Positions 27,776 through 36,607 of a stretch of 64,000 nt of DNA are shown here, piece by piece. The stretch spans positions 20,609 to 84,608 of the forward strand of contig CAJWVZ010000012.1 of NCBI GenBank assembly GCA_913048385.1, in the 5' to 3' direction. A model generated the notes under the pieces. It ran no database searches, was not told the DNA's origin, and saw only the letters and a list, made by a program, of their open reading frames with translations. The first letter of the stretch is position 1. Each line of letters starts with the position of its first letter. This DNA is from an uncultured Gammaproteobacteria bacterium. GTDB taxonomy: Bacteria > Pseudomonadota > Gammaproteobacteria > Pseudomonadales > Pseudohongiellaceae. Position numbers and translations under genes: made by a program.

Positions 27776-28318
27776 TTACTGAGAAGCTATCTCCACTCGC
27801 CTATTTTGTTGATAGGCCGTCTCGGAAGAGGCGGTTTGAGCTGGTCGTTCCTCACCGTAGCTTACGACTTCAACCTGGCTGCGCGAAGCCCCGTTGACAA
27901 TCAGATAGTTAAGCACGCTGTTGGCTCGACGCTCGCCTAACGCAAGGTTGTATTCTCGGGTACCTCTCTCGTCAGCATGCCCCTCGAGGCGAATTCGTTT
28001 TCTCGGATTCGCTGCAAGATCCCTTGCGTGGTAGCTAAGGACATCTCTGTCAGACTGTTGAAACTCTGCTACGTCAAACTCAAAGTAAAAAACCGTTGTT
28101 GAGAGTGCGCTTCGAGTCATGCGCTCTTCTGCCGCAGCCGCTCGCGCTCTTGCCTCCTCCGCAAGTTCTTGTTGTCTTCGAGTCGTTGCGTCGACACCGC
28201 TTTCTGTTTCTGCAACCTCTTCCATGGCATCAGCATCTTCACCGGTAGAGCTGCACGCGGCTATCCCTGTCAGGCAAAGCAAAAGGAGGACTTGCTTAAG
28301 TAATAGATCAATGTTCAT
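27776..28318 (-). CDS. pal: Peptidoglycan-associated lipoprotein Pal
   Basis: This 180-residue outer-membrane lipoprotein is part of the Tol-Pal envelope system. The lipobox LTGIAAC places the lipidated Cys at residue 22. A charged coiled-coil stretch rich in Ala, Glu and Arg follows (about 45-70). The OmpA-like peptidoglycan-binding domain has FYFEFDVAEF, RIRLEGHADERGTREYNLALGERRA and the diagnostic NYLIVNGA and RRVEIAS ends. tolB and the other tol genes are not next to it, at least not downstream, and the promoter side faces a divergent acyl-CoA dehydrogenase gene. A terminator follows directly. Confidence 0.95.
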   Translation of the reverse strand: MNIDLLLKQVLLLLCLTGIAACSSTGEDADAMEEVAETESGVDATTRRQQELAEEARARAAAAEERMTRSALSTTVFYFEFDVAEFQQSDRDVLSYHARDLAANPRKRIRLEGHADERGTREYNLALGERRANSVLNYLIVNGASRSQVEVVSYGEERPAQTASSETAYQQNRRVEIASQ

Positions 28319-28718
28319 GACATCTCCTGAATATATAAAGTAGTAATGAGGCCAATTGTTGCTAGGCCTGAATCAATAGGTTACTGGGCCGTTGGCTATT
28401 TATCGGCAAGAATACAATATTCCAAAGGTCAAAGCTAACAGAAATAAGGTCTTGGAGGCTAATCTCTCGCTTTTGGTCAACTTTGACAGGTTTTCGCTTC
28501 AAATATCGTGTTTTTGGATCTTCAAAAAATTAAGCTTATTCAAAAAAAGCACACATCTCACGTAAAATCGAACGCTTGCTCGATTTCTTTTACTACGACT
28601 ATGAAACGATGTTAACCTAGGATTCTTGGATTTTAGTTTAGCCTGGATGCTTAATAATTTAAGTCTTGAGATTATTGATTAGGCAGAATTGCTCTGCAGA
28701 GATATTTAGGAGAATGTT
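28319..28718. other. 400-bp divergent intergenic region, pal / acyl-CoA dehydrogenase
   Basis: No credible coding frame. The region must hold the pal promoter on the left and the promoter of the acyl-CoA dehydrogenase cluster on the right. The one structured element I see is the inverted repeat listed at 28565-28586. The GTG start at 28719 is preceded by AGGAG. Confidence 0.6.
28565..28586. promoter_or_regulatory. Inverted repeat AAATCGA-N8-TCGATTT, possible operator
   Basis: Two 7-base arms are exact reverse complements around an 8-base centre, about 135 bases upstream of the acyl-CoA dehydrogenase cluster. The size and symmetry suit a TetR- or MarR-type dimer, but no cognate regulator is adjacent. 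Confidence 0.35.
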
Positions 28719-29918
28719 GTGAATGCTGATTTTACCGCTGATGATTTAGCTTTTCAGGTTGAGGTCAAAGAGTTTCTAGAAAATGAGTTCCCTAGTGCGT
28801 ATCGCAAGAAGATTGACGCTCGACAGCGATTGACCAAGGAGGAAATTGTTGATTGGCAAAAAATTCTTTTCCGTAAAGGGTGGGTTGCTCCAAACTGGCC
28901 CGAGGAATATGGAGGAACCGGATGGACGCCGACGCAGAAGTACATTTTCAGTACAGAAATGGGGTTGGTTGGTGCGCCGGAGCCGGTGCCATTTGGGATG
29001 ACGATGGTCGCTCCAGTTATTATGGCTTATGGTACTGAAGAACAAAAAAAGCGGTTTTTGCCAGATATCTTGGAGAGCAATGTTTGGTGGTGTCAGGGAT
29101 ATAGTGAACCAAATTCGGGTTCTGATTTAGCATCATTGAAGACCTCCGCAGTCAGGGATGGAGACCATTATGTAGTGAATGGAAGTAAAACCTGGAATAC
29201 CTATGGTCAGCATGCCGATTGGATCTTCTGTCTCGTCCGAACGGATAACACTGTTAAGAAGCAAGAGGGTATAAGCTTTTTGCTTATTGATATGAAATCG
29301 CCAGGAATTACATTGAAGCCGATTGTACTGCTAGATGGCCATCCAGAAGTCAACGAAGTGTTTTTTGACGAGGTGCGCGTACCAGTTGATAATTTGATTG
29401 GTGAAGAAAATAAAGGGTGGACTTATGCGAAAGTATTGCTAACTCATGAACGAACAAATATTGCAGGGGTGCCCCGAGGTAAAAGACGTTTAGGCTCATT
29501 AAAGAGGCAGGCAGCTGAAACTGATGACGGGTTTGGCGGGACGATGGCCGATAACCCGAACTTTAAACGCAAGTTGGCTCAGGCAGAGATTGAATTATTA
29601 GCCTTGGAATATTCTGAGTTGAGAACACTAGCGGCCCTTACCGTGGGCAAAGCGCCGGGACCAGAGTCTTCAATCTTAAAAATAGTTGGGACTGAACTCG
29701 CGCAGTCAATGGATGAAATGCTTGTAGAACTTGCAGGGTATGGTTGTTTACCATTCTTGCCGGAACAATATGAGGAAGGATTTGAGGGAGAGATTTTTGG
29801 TCCGGGAAATTCGGCCTCAGCAGCGCTGACCTATTTTAATAACCGAAAATTATCAATTTTTGGAGGGTCAAACGAGATACAAAGAAACATTATCTCTAAG
29901 GCCGTATTAGGGCTTTAG
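28719..29918 (+). CDS. Acyl-CoA dehydrogenase family protein (first of pair)
   Basis: This 399-residue flavoenzyme introduces a C2-C3 double bond into an acyl-CoA, passing electrons to ETF. Seen are the N-terminal helical domain, WVAPNWPEEYGGTGWTPTQ, the FAD/substrate block WWCQGYSEPNSGSDLASLKTSA, FDEVRVPVDNLIGEENKGW, and the C-terminal FGGSNEIQRNIISKAVLGL. GTG 28719 has AGGAG 8 bases upstream. It is paired with a second acyl-CoA dehydrogenase 50 bp downstream. Such pairs often form heteromeric enzymes acting on branched, steroid side-chain or other unusual acyl-CoAs. Confidence 0.93.
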   Translation: MNADFTADDLAFQVEVKEFLENEFPSAYRKKIDARQRLTKEEIVDWQKILFRKGWVAPNWPEEYGGTGWTPTQKYIFSTEMGLVGAPEPVPFGMTMVAPVIMAYGTEEQKKRFLPDILESNVWWCQGYSEPNSGSDLASLKTSAVRDGDHYVVNGSKTWNTYGQHADWIFCLVRTDNTVKKQEGISFLLIDMKSPGITLKPIVLLDGHPEVNEVFFDEVRVPVDNLIGEENKGWTYAKVLLTHERTNIAGVPRGKRRLGSLKRQAAETDDGFGGTMADNPNFKRKLAQAEIELLALEYSELRTLAALTVGKAPGPESSILKIVGTELAQSMDEMLVELAGYGCLPFLPEQYEEGFEGEIFGPGNSASAALTYFNNRKLSIFGGSNEIQRNIISKAVLGL

Positions 29919-29968
29919 TTTTTCTCAGGGTTTCTCATTTAATAATAAACATGTAAAGAGGTTGTGTC

Positions 29969-31102
29969 GTGGATTTCTCTCAGACCGAAGAACAACAGAT
30001 GTTGCAAGAGAGTGTGCAGCAATTTGTGCGTAAAAGTTATGATTTTGACACTCGGAATTCGATAGTTGCGACTGCGGAGGGTTACAGCGCAGAATTTTGG
30101 AAACTGTTCGCTGAACTTGGCTGGCTGACAGTGCCGTTTAGTGAGGCAGATGGTGGCTTTGGAGATTCAGCAGTTGACTTAACGGTAATGATGGATGAGT
30201 TCGGTAAAGCGTTAGTTGTTGAGCCATATTTAGCCACGGTTGTTTTGGGTGGAGGGATCATCGCAGCGCTCGCTGACGAGAAGACGAAAGGAGAACTGCT
30301 ACCACAGATTATGAGCGGAGATTTGCAGCTTTCGCTGGCTTCGGCGGAGCATGGGGGACGTTACAACCCGCTGAATGTGGCAACGACGGCTAAGGCGGAG
30401 GGCGATAGCATAGTCCTCGATGGAGTTAAGACAGCCGTACTAAATGGTTCCAATGCGAGCTACATTATCGTGACGGCAAGAGAGTCTGGGGATGTTTCGG
30501 CAAGTGATGGTATATCGGTATTTTTGGTACCAACAGACAGCGCGGGCGTCAGTATTCAAGGCTTTACGACGATAGATGGTCGAAGTTCTTCCGAAGTAAA
30601 ACTTGAGGCGGTAAGCGTAGACGCATCAGCTCGCCTTGGGCTGCCCGGTAAAGCGGCGGAAGCGCTGGTTTTGGTAAACGAGAAAGCAACTTTAGCTTGC
30701 GCTGCTGAGGCTCTTGGTGCACTTGAGTCTATGCTACATAAGACTGTTGAATACAGTAAAACACGGAAACAGTTTGGAACCTCCATTGGTACCTTTCAGG
30801 CGCTTCAGCATCGTATGGCAGATATGTTTATCCAATGTCAGCTCGCACGCTCAATCGTTATTCGTGCTGCTATGAAGATTGACAGCAGTGAGTCAACGGT
30901 CGAGAAGGCAAAAGCTGTTTCGGCTGCGAAGAGTCGCATTGGGTATGCAATAAAAGCCGTAGGCCAAGAAGCAATTCAGATCCATGGAGGAATCGCTATG
31001 ACTGAGGAGCTTGATGTGGGACATCTATTTCGGCGAGTTACCGCGCTCGATATAATGTTCGGTGATGCTGATTATCATACAGAGCGTTACGCCTCACTCT
31101 GA
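29969..31102 (+). CDS. Acyl-CoA dehydrogenase family protein (second of pair)
   Basis: This 377-residue partner has the same fold but a less canonical active region. MDFSQTEEQQMLQESVQQFV opens it. The usual GSD motif is replaced around residue 130 (SLASAEHGGRYNPLNV), and EYSKTRKQFGTSIGTFQALQHRMADMF and IQIHGGIAMTEELDVGHLFRR are present. The degenerate FAD-binding block suggests it works as a subunit with the preceding protein rather than alone. GTG 29969 has AAGAGG 8-13 bases upstream. The operon continues with a histidine phosphatase gene. Confidence 0.9.
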   Translation: MDFSQTEEQQMLQESVQQFVRKSYDFDTRNSIVATAEGYSAEFWKLFAELGWLTVPFSEADGGFGDSAVDLTVMMDEFGKALVVEPYLATVVLGGGIIAALADEKTKGELLPQIMSGDLQLSLASAEHGGRYNPLNVATTAKAEGDSIVLDGVKTAVLNGSNASYIIVTARESGDVSASDGISVFLVPTDSAGVSIQGFTTIDGRSSSEVKLEAVSVDASARLGLPGKAAEALVLVNEKATLACAAEALGALESMLHKTVEYSKTRKQFGTSIGTFQALQHRMADMFIQCQLARSIVIRAAMKIDSSESTVEKAKAVSAAKSRIGYAIKAVGQEAIQIHGGIAMTEELDVGHLFRRVTALDIMFGDADYHTERYASL

Positions 31103-31185
31103 TAAGATTTTAATGCCTTTGAGCGCAGGTTTTAAAATTCAATTAGGGAGAGAATTTTGAATCCCACTTGCCAAGAGAGCTCGTG

Positions 31186-31896
31186 ATGAGCGAACTAATT
31201 CTCGTGCGTCATGGTCAGGCGTCCTTCGGCGCAGCCTCCTATGATAAGTTGAGTGAAAAGGGTGTCGACCAGGTGCGTTGTTTGTCGGATCATTGGAGCC
31301 AACTTGGTCATCGCTTTGATCACATATACTGCGGTTCTTTGCAAAGGCAGAAAGAGACGGCGCGCGAGTTACTTGGATTGGCGAAAGGGTCTCCTTCTGA
31401 GCCGACAGAGCTGATTGGGTTTAACGAGTATAATGGCGATCCGCTTCTTCGCGTTTATGCGAGAGATAAAAACAAAGAAGCGTCTGATATTCCAGCGATT
31501 GACCTTCCCATTAAAGAGCCAAAGCTTTTTCAGAGGACCTTTGAAGAGGCCACTGCAAGATGGATAACTAAAAACTTACATCCCACCCAAGAAGACGCTG
31601 ATTTTGAGCTTTGGTCTGATTTCAAAGAAAGAGTGAATCGCGCTCTCGATGAAGTTATGAATCGGCATTGTCGTGGAAGCAAAGTAATAATATCTACCTC
31701 TGGTGGCGTGATAGCCGTGGCTTTACAAAAGGTGCTGCAATTTTCAGATCGCGAAGTTATTAACACAAATTGGATGGTTCACAATAGCTCTGTGTCCCGA
31801 ATTAAGTACGGAAAAGATCGCATGTCTCTTTCTCAATTCAATAACTTGTCTCATCTTGAAAGGCCAGGGAAACACGATATGATCACGTACCGGTAA
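31186..31896 (+). CDS. Histidine phosphatase family protein
   Basis: This 236-residue branch-1 histidine phosphatase (phosphoglycerate-mutase-like) has the RHG motif LVRHGQASFG at residues about 5-14, where His is phosphorylated. A second catalytic His would normally follow a TSGG motif; here ISTSGGVIAVAL is present but the expected His is not obvious beside it. I took ATG 31186 because the RHG strand must lie near the N-terminus; the track start at 31168 adds six residues. It lies within the acyl-CoA catabolism operon; its substrate there is unknown. Confidence 0.85.
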   Translation: MSELILVRHGQASFGAASYDKLSEKGVDQVRCLSDHWSQLGHRFDHIYCGSLQRQKETARELLGLAKGSPSEPTELIGFNEYNGDPLLRVYARDKNKEASDIPAIDLPIKEPKLFQRTFEEATARWITKNLHPTQEDADFELWSDFKERVNRALDEVMNRHCRGSKVIISTSGGVIAVALQKVLQFSDREVINTNWMVHNSSVSRIKYGKDRMSLSQFNNLSHLERPGKHDMITYR

Positions 31897-31912
31897 TAGC
31901 GAGGATTTTAGC

Positions 31913-33004
31913 TTGATTGAAAAGATAGACGAGAAAGGCTTAGTAGACACAGCAGGGGCAATCCGAGATGGCGAGGAGTTGGACCTGGAGGCTCTCAAGC
32001 AATATCTTGAGCCAATTTTGGGTGCCAGCGTGGCTAAGCTGCAGATTAACCAGTTTCCGGGAGGATTCTCAAACCTCACATATTTGCTTTCAAATGGATC
32101 TGAAAAATGGGTTCTTCGTCGGCCTCCGTTTGGAAGTCAAGTAAAATCAGCGCATGATATGTCGCGAGAGTTTAAGATACTTTCTGCGATTAAAGATGTA
32201 TTTCCCTATGGGCCAAAGCCGGTTCATTTTTGCGAGGATAGCGGTGTACTTGGTTGCGATTTTTACTTAATGACCTACATCGAGGGGTTGGTAATTCGAC
32301 GTGACTACCCAGTGGGATTGGAGCTTTCTCCTGATCAAGTGAGGGAGCAATTACTGAATTTTTTTGATGTTTTAAGTGCTCTTCACTCAGTAGATCTTGC
32401 GGAAGCAGGTCTTAATAATTTTGGTCGGCCTGAGGGCTATGTGCAGAGACAAGTTGATGGGTGGTGCAAGAGATGGGAAGGAGCTGTTACCAAGGACGCT
32501 GTGGATTGCGATGTTACTATGCAATGGCTGCATGATAATTTGCCTCGCGATAGTGGTAAAGCGAGTGTAATCCATAATGATTACAAGATGGATAATGTGA
32601 TTTTTTCTCTAGAAAACCCACTGGAGCTTATTGGTGTACTGGATTGGGAGATGGCAACTGTAGGTGACCCGGTTATGGACTTGGGTTGCACGTTGGGCTA
32701 TTGGACCCAAATGGACGATCCAGACTTTTTCCGTGAGTATCGGGCAATGCCGAGTGACGTAAAGGGAGCCCCGACCCGATCAGAGATTGTATCTCGATTT
32801 CAAGAGAGGACTGGAGTGTCGGTTGATCATTTTCCGTTCTATTTTTGTTTTGGCCTTTTTCGCTTAGCGGTAATCGTTCAACAAATTTATTACCGATTTT
32901 ACCATGGACATACCAGCGACCAACGTTTCGCTTCGATGGTACAGAAAACCAATGCGCTTCAGAAGATGTGTGAGTTGATCATTAGTGGTCATATAGAGTC
33001 TTGA
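31913..33004 (+). CDS. APH-type phosphotransferase (ACAD10/11 kinase-domain-like)
   Basis: This 363-residue kinase-fold protein is like the N-terminal domain of eukaryotic ACAD10/11 and bacterial LvaA-type kinases. Seen are the nucleotide loop QFPGGFSNLTYLL, Lys/Arg block WVLRRPPFG, the catalytic loop SVIHNDYKMDNVIF and the metal motif GVLDWEMATVGDPVMDLG. In the family, such kinases phosphorylate the hydroxyl of 4-hydroxyacyl-CoA before a dehydrogenase-like partner eliminates phosphate. Position beside two acyl-CoA dehydrogenases and an SDR fits that role, though aminoglycoside-type or other small-molecule phosphorylation cannot be excluded. TTG 31913 is the start, with GAGGA about 8 bases upstream. 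Confidence 0.85.
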   Translation: MIEKIDEKGLVDTAGAIRDGEELDLEALKQYLEPILGASVAKLQINQFPGGFSNLTYLLSNGSEKWVLRRPPFGSQVKSAHDMSREFKILSAIKDVFPYGPKPVHFCEDSGVLGCDFYLMTYIEGLVIRRDYPVGLELSPDQVREQLLNFFDVLSALHSVDLAEAGLNNFGRPEGYVQRQVDGWCKRWEGAVTKDAVDCDVTMQWLHDNLPRDSGKASVIHNDYKMDNVIFSLENPLELIGVLDWEMATVGDPVMDLGCTLGYWTQMDDPDFFREYRAMPSDVKGAPTRSEIVSRFQERTGVSVDHFPFYFCFGLFRLAVIVQQIYYRFYHGHTSDQRFASMVQKTNALQKMCELIISGHIES

Positions 33005-33029
33005 CTGATAAAAAATATATAAGGAAGTA

Positions 33030-33830
33030 ATGATGTCTCTTGAAATTCAGCGTTTATTTAATGTCGAAGGAAGGGTTTCCGTAGTCACTGGAGGTTCGCG
33101 CGGAATTGGTAGAATGATTGCTGAGGGGTTTGTGTCTAATGGTATGAAGACCTATATCACGGCGAGAAAATCTGATGCTTGTAATCAAGCGGCTGAAGAG
33201 TTAAGTCATCTCGGTAGTGGTGAGTGTATTTCCTTGCCTGCGGATTTATCAACTGCTGAAGGCCGAGCAAAATTTGTTGATGACCTGACATCTCGCGAGG
33301 ATAAGTTAGACGTGCTTGTCAATAACGCAGGGGCCGCTTGGGGGGCGCCTTTTGAACATTATCCAGACGAAGCATACGATAAAGTAATGGATATAAACGT
33401 AAAGGCCATATTTACGCTTACGAGAGATCTAATGCCTCTTTTGCGCAATAGGTCTTCACAGCGCCAACCGAGTAGGGTTATTAATATTGGGTCTATCGAT
33501 GGTTTGCGTGTCTCATCGATGGATAATTTCGCTTATGGTGCAAGCAAGGCAGCGGTTCATTTTTTGACTAAAAATCTCGCTCTTCGCTTCGGGCCAAAAG
33601 GAGTAACGGTCAATGCTATTGCGCCCGGTGCATTTGAAAGTCATATGATGCGTGGGACGCTTGCGAAATATCAGGAAAAGATCGAGGCAGAGAATCCTAT
33701 GGGGCGCATCGGTTGTGCTGAGGACATGGCGGGTTTAGCGCTTTATCTTGTTTCTGATGCTGCAAAATACATGACTGGGCAAGTCATCGCCCTTGATGGT
33801 GGGCGTAATATCGGGGTGGCAGCGGACTGA
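33030..33830 (+). CDS. Short-chain dehydrogenase/reductase
   Basis: This 266-residue classical SDR has the Rossmann motif TGGSRGIG at about residue 19, NNAG at about 100, catalytic Ser in NIGSIDG, and YGASK. The C-terminal blocks NAIAPGAFESHMM and GQVIALDGGRNIGV are typical of the family. ATG 33030 follows AAGGAAG at a spacing of about 4; a second ATG is the next codon. It ends the operon of two acyl-CoA dehydrogenases, phosphatase and kinase, and would oxidise or reduce a hydroxyl/keto group of the same substrate line. Confidence 0.92.
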   Translation: MMSLEIQRLFNVEGRVSVVTGGSRGIGRMIAEGFVSNGMKTYITARKSDACNQAAEELSHLGSGECISLPADLSTAEGRAKFVDDLTSREDKLDVLVNNAGAAWGAPFEHYPDEAYDKVMDINVKAIFTLTRDLMPLLRNRSSQRQPSRVINIGSIDGLRVSSMDNFAYGASKAAVHFLTKNLALRFGPKGVTVNAIAPGAFESHMMRGTLAKYQEKIEAENPMGRIGCAEDMAGLALYLVSDAAKYMTGQVIALDGGRNIGVAAD

Positions 33831-33949
33831 ACTCCGTGCTTTATTCCTCAGTACTTTTCTTTTCCTGCTGAGTTAATTTTGAAAAGAGGTTAAGCTTCAT
33901 GAAATGGCTAAATGGATTGGTCTTTAGTCCTCAAAGAGTCAATGACTAA

Positions 33950-34567
33950 TTGAATTCTAATCGGGTAAAAAAGAAGATAGTGATCGCCGCAGCATTTGTT
34001 AGCGGTTTTTGTATCATGGCTATCGAGATGCTCGGAGCGAGGATAATGTCTCCTTATTTTGGCGGAAGCCTCTCCGTTTGGGGTAGCGTGCTTACTGTTT
34101 TTATGCTCGCTCTATCTTGCGGTTATTTGATTGGCGGAAGATTGTCCGAAGGGCAACCAGAGCTAAAAACTTATGCTTTTTTTTTCATAGTGGCAGCTGT
34201 GGCTTCGCTGCCTATTGTGTTTTTTGCTGATGGGATTATGCGCCCCATATTTATGGCCATAGAGGATCCTCGGTATGGATCATTAATTGCTTCGGTTTTC
34301 CTATTTTTTATGCCAACTACAATCCTTGGAATGATTTCCCCTTATTCAATTAGGTTGCTTGTCGAACACGAGGACCACAGTGGAAAAATAGCGGGCCAAT
34401 TATTTTTCGTTTCAACATTTGGCAGCGCTCTCGGTACTTTAGGAACAGCTTTCTATTTTGTTCTATGGTTCGATGTGAATGAAATTTTGTCAGGGACTAT
34501 GATGGCACTAATGATTGTGGGTGTGGCTATATTCACTCTCGATGTAACTGCTCGGAGGCCTCAGTGA
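33950..34567 (+). CDS. Membrane half of a split spermidine-synthase-like protein
   Basis: This 205-residue integral membrane protein matches the N-terminal membrane region of proteins annotated as fused MFS/spermidine synthase. It begins AAAFVSGFCIMAIEMLGARIMSPYFGGSLSVWGSV, the typical first block, and has six predicted helices with GMISPYSIRLL and the FGSALGTLGTAFYF block. It ends where the catalytic domain normally starts, and its TGA overlaps the GTG of the next gene by four bases. TTG 33950 is the only reasonable start. Function in vivo is unknown. Confidence 0.8.
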   Translation: MNSNRVKKKIVIAAAFVSGFCIMAIEMLGARIMSPYFGGSLSVWGSVLTVFMLALSCGYLIGGRLSEGQPELKTYAFFFIVAAVASLPIVFFADGIMRPIFMAIEDPRYGSLIASVFLFFMPTTILGMISPYSIRLLVEHEDHSGKIAGQLFFVSTFGSALGTLGTAFYFVLWFDVNEILSGTMMALMIVGVAIFTLDVTARRPQ

Positions 34568-35445
34568 AGCAAATTCTAATCTTACTTTGCGGAATAGTGC
34601 TATTGACCCCTTTGTATGCTCAAACGATTCATGAGGAGAGGTCAGTATATCGAGATATCACTGTAACCGAACGATTTGGACGCCGGTGTCTTTTATTCAA
34701 TGTTCATCGAGGAGATCGAAATCAGACTTGTATCTTTACTGATGGGAGTAGCCGCTTAGTCTTTGATTATACCAAAATGAGTTTTGCGGGATTGCTTCTA
34801 AAACCTGACCCGAAGAGGGTGTTGATAGCTGGGCTTGGGGGAGGAACTATTCCTCTTGTGTTGAGTGAGTTGTTTCCATCGGCGAGTATCGATGTAATTG
34901 AAATTGATGAGTCAGTGGCACGAGTCGCCAACGAGTTTTTCTTCTTTGAAGAAACAGATTTGATGCGGGTGCATATAAATGATGCGCGCGTTTTTATAAA
35001 GAGAGCAGCCTTGAAAGAGGAAAAATATGACTACATTGTTTTGGATGCTTTTTCTGGCGACTATATTCCTGAACATATGTTGACGCAGGAATTCTTAGAG
35101 GAGGTCAAGCAGGTTCTGACGCCCGACGGAGTAGTTGTCGCAAATACTTTTTCTACCAGCCGTTTTTATGATCACGAGTCGGTGACTTATCAACGAGTTT
35201 TTGGCGAACTTTATAATTTTAAGTTGCCCACCTCTGGGAACCGTATTATTCTTACTCAGCTCGAACCCTTACCTGATATTGGGTTACTGACAGAGCGTGC
35301 TGTGCAACTTGCTCCGCAGCTCGGTAAGTATGGAATCCCATTTCTCAGCTACCCTGAAAAACTCTCTTCTCAAGTTGATTGGGACATGAGTCGACGGGTT
35401 CTTACGGATCAGTATTCTCCTTCAAATCTACTCAGAGATAATTGA
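34564..35445 (+). CDS. Spermidine-synthase-like methyltransferase-fold protein with N-terminal signal/anchor
   Basis: This 293-residue protein is the catalytic half of the split pair. It has a Rossmann-type aminopropyltransferase/methyltransferase fold: VLIAGLGGGTIPLVLSELF, then acidic IDVIEIDESV, NDARVFI and YIVLDAFSGDYIPEHMLT. Before it, residues 1-20 (KQILILLCGIVLLTPLYAQ) look like a signal peptide or membrane anchor. That would expose the domain outside the cytoplasm, which is odd for an enzyme expected to use decarboxylated SAM. GTG 34564 overlaps the upstream stop, implying coupled translation. Whether it makes a polyamine is unproven. Confidence 0.8.
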   Translation: MKQILILLCGIVLLTPLYAQTIHEERSVYRDITVTERFGRRCLLFNVHRGDRNQTCIFTDGSSRLVFDYTKMSFAGLLLKPDPKRVLIAGLGGGTIPLVLSELFPSASIDVIEIDESVARVANEFFFFEETDLMRVHINDARVFIKRAALKEEKYDYIVLDAFSGDYIPEHMLTQEFLEEVKQVLTPDGVVVANTFSTSRFYDHESVTYQRVFGELYNFKLPTSGNRIILTQLEPLPDIGLLTERAVQLAPQLGKYGIPFLSYPEKLSSQVDWDMSRRVLTDQYSPSNLLRDN

Positions 35446-35458
35446 TTATTTGAGAGGC

Positions 35459-36607
35459 CTACGAAAATTCTTTTATCATGTTTCTCGCTATTATGATTTG
35501 CTGAATTTGACTAGTTCCTTCATACAATCTAAACAATCGAACGTCGCGATAAAACCTTTCAACAGCATACTCGGACATGTAACCTGCACCACCGTGAATC
35601 TGCACAGCACGATCTGCCACGCGACCAACCATTTCTGTGCAGAAAAGTTTGCAAGCCGAAGACTCTTTAGTGATGTTCTCGCCAAGATCTCTGCGGCGTG
35701 CGGCATCCAATGTCATGGTTTCTGAGGCGTAAGCCTCAGTATATGAGTCGGCCAGCATTGCTTGTATGAGTTGTTGTTCAGCGATCGGTTGACCGAATTG
35801 TTTTCTTTGCATGCTGTAGCTTAGTGCGTCGTCAATTAGTCTTTTTGCGACTCCAATACTTACCCCAGAAATATGAAGCCGTCCGCGATCAAGAACTTTC
35901 ATGGCGGTGATGAAACCCTCTCCTTCCTCGCCGATAATATTTTCTGCTGGAACCTTGCAATCCTCAAAAATTACATCACAGGTCATTGATCCAGATTGCC
36001 CCATCTTTTTATCGATAGACCCTAGAGTTAATCCTGGAGTTTCTCTTTCAACAATGAAGGAAGAGATGCCGCGGGCCCCCTTGATCTCTGGATTGGTTCG
36101 AGCCATAACGTTAAATGTATTGGCGACAGGTGCATTGGTTATGTATCGCTTGGTTCCGTTTATAACGTAATGGTCTCCCTCGCGACGTGCAGTAGTTCTT
36201 AACGAAGCAGCATCCGAGCCTGCCTCGGGCTCGGTGAGACAGAAACACGCAACCCATTCGCCGGAGGCATATTTAGGAAGGTACTTCTGTTTTTGCTCGT
36301 CGGTTCCATTAAAAACGATGGCTGCAGAGCCTATTCCATTGTTCGTGCCTAGGATTGACCGAAATGCTGGAGAGGTATATCCCAAAGCCATCGACACCTT
36401 TATTTCTTCTTCCATGGTGAGGCCAAGTCCACCATATTCCTCTGGGATAGTCAGTCCGAAAAGACCAAGCTCTCGCATCTCATTGAGGATTTCAGCAGGT
36501 AATTTACCTTCCTCAGCGAGTTGGTCTTCAGCTGGGATTAACCGTTCTCGAACAAAGCGCTCGATGAGCGAAATGAGTTGGTCTAAGGTTTCCGGATCTC
36601 GAATCAT
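35459..36607 (-). CDS. Acyl-CoA dehydrogenase family protein
   Basis: This 382-residue flavoenzyme is a canonical acyl-CoA dehydrogenase. Seen are GLFGLTIPEEYGGLGLTMEEE, ACFCLTEPEAGSDAASLRTTA at the FAD/substrate site, KKMGQSGSMTCDVIFEDC, the QRKQFGQPIAEQQLIQAMLADS helix and QIHGGAGYMSEYAVERFYRDVRLFRLYEGTSQIQQ, whose Glu in YEGTSQ is the usual catalytic base. I used ATG 36607 (MIRDPETLDQ); the track start adds 25 residues that look untranslated. It is encoded opposite to the surrounding catabolic genes and converges with the spermidine-synthase-like gene. Confidence 0.93.
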   Translation of the reverse strand: MIRDPETLDQLISLIERFVRERLIPAEDQLAEEGKLPAEILNEMRELGLFGLTIPEEYGGLGLTMEEEIKVSMALGYTSPAFRSILGTNNGIGSAAIVFNGTDEQKQKYLPKYASGEWVACFCLTEPEAGSDAASLRTTARREGDHYVINGTKRYITNAPVANTFNVMARTNPEIKGARGISSFIVERETPGLTLGSIDKKMGQSGSMTCDVIFEDCKVPAENIIGEEGEGFITAMKVLDRGRLHISGVSIGVAKRLIDDALSYSMQRKQFGQPIAEQQLIQAMLADSYTEAYASETMTLDAARRRDLGENITKESSACKLFCTEMVGRVADRAVQIHGGAGYMSEYAVERFYRDVRLFRLYEGTSQIQQIIIARNMIKEFS

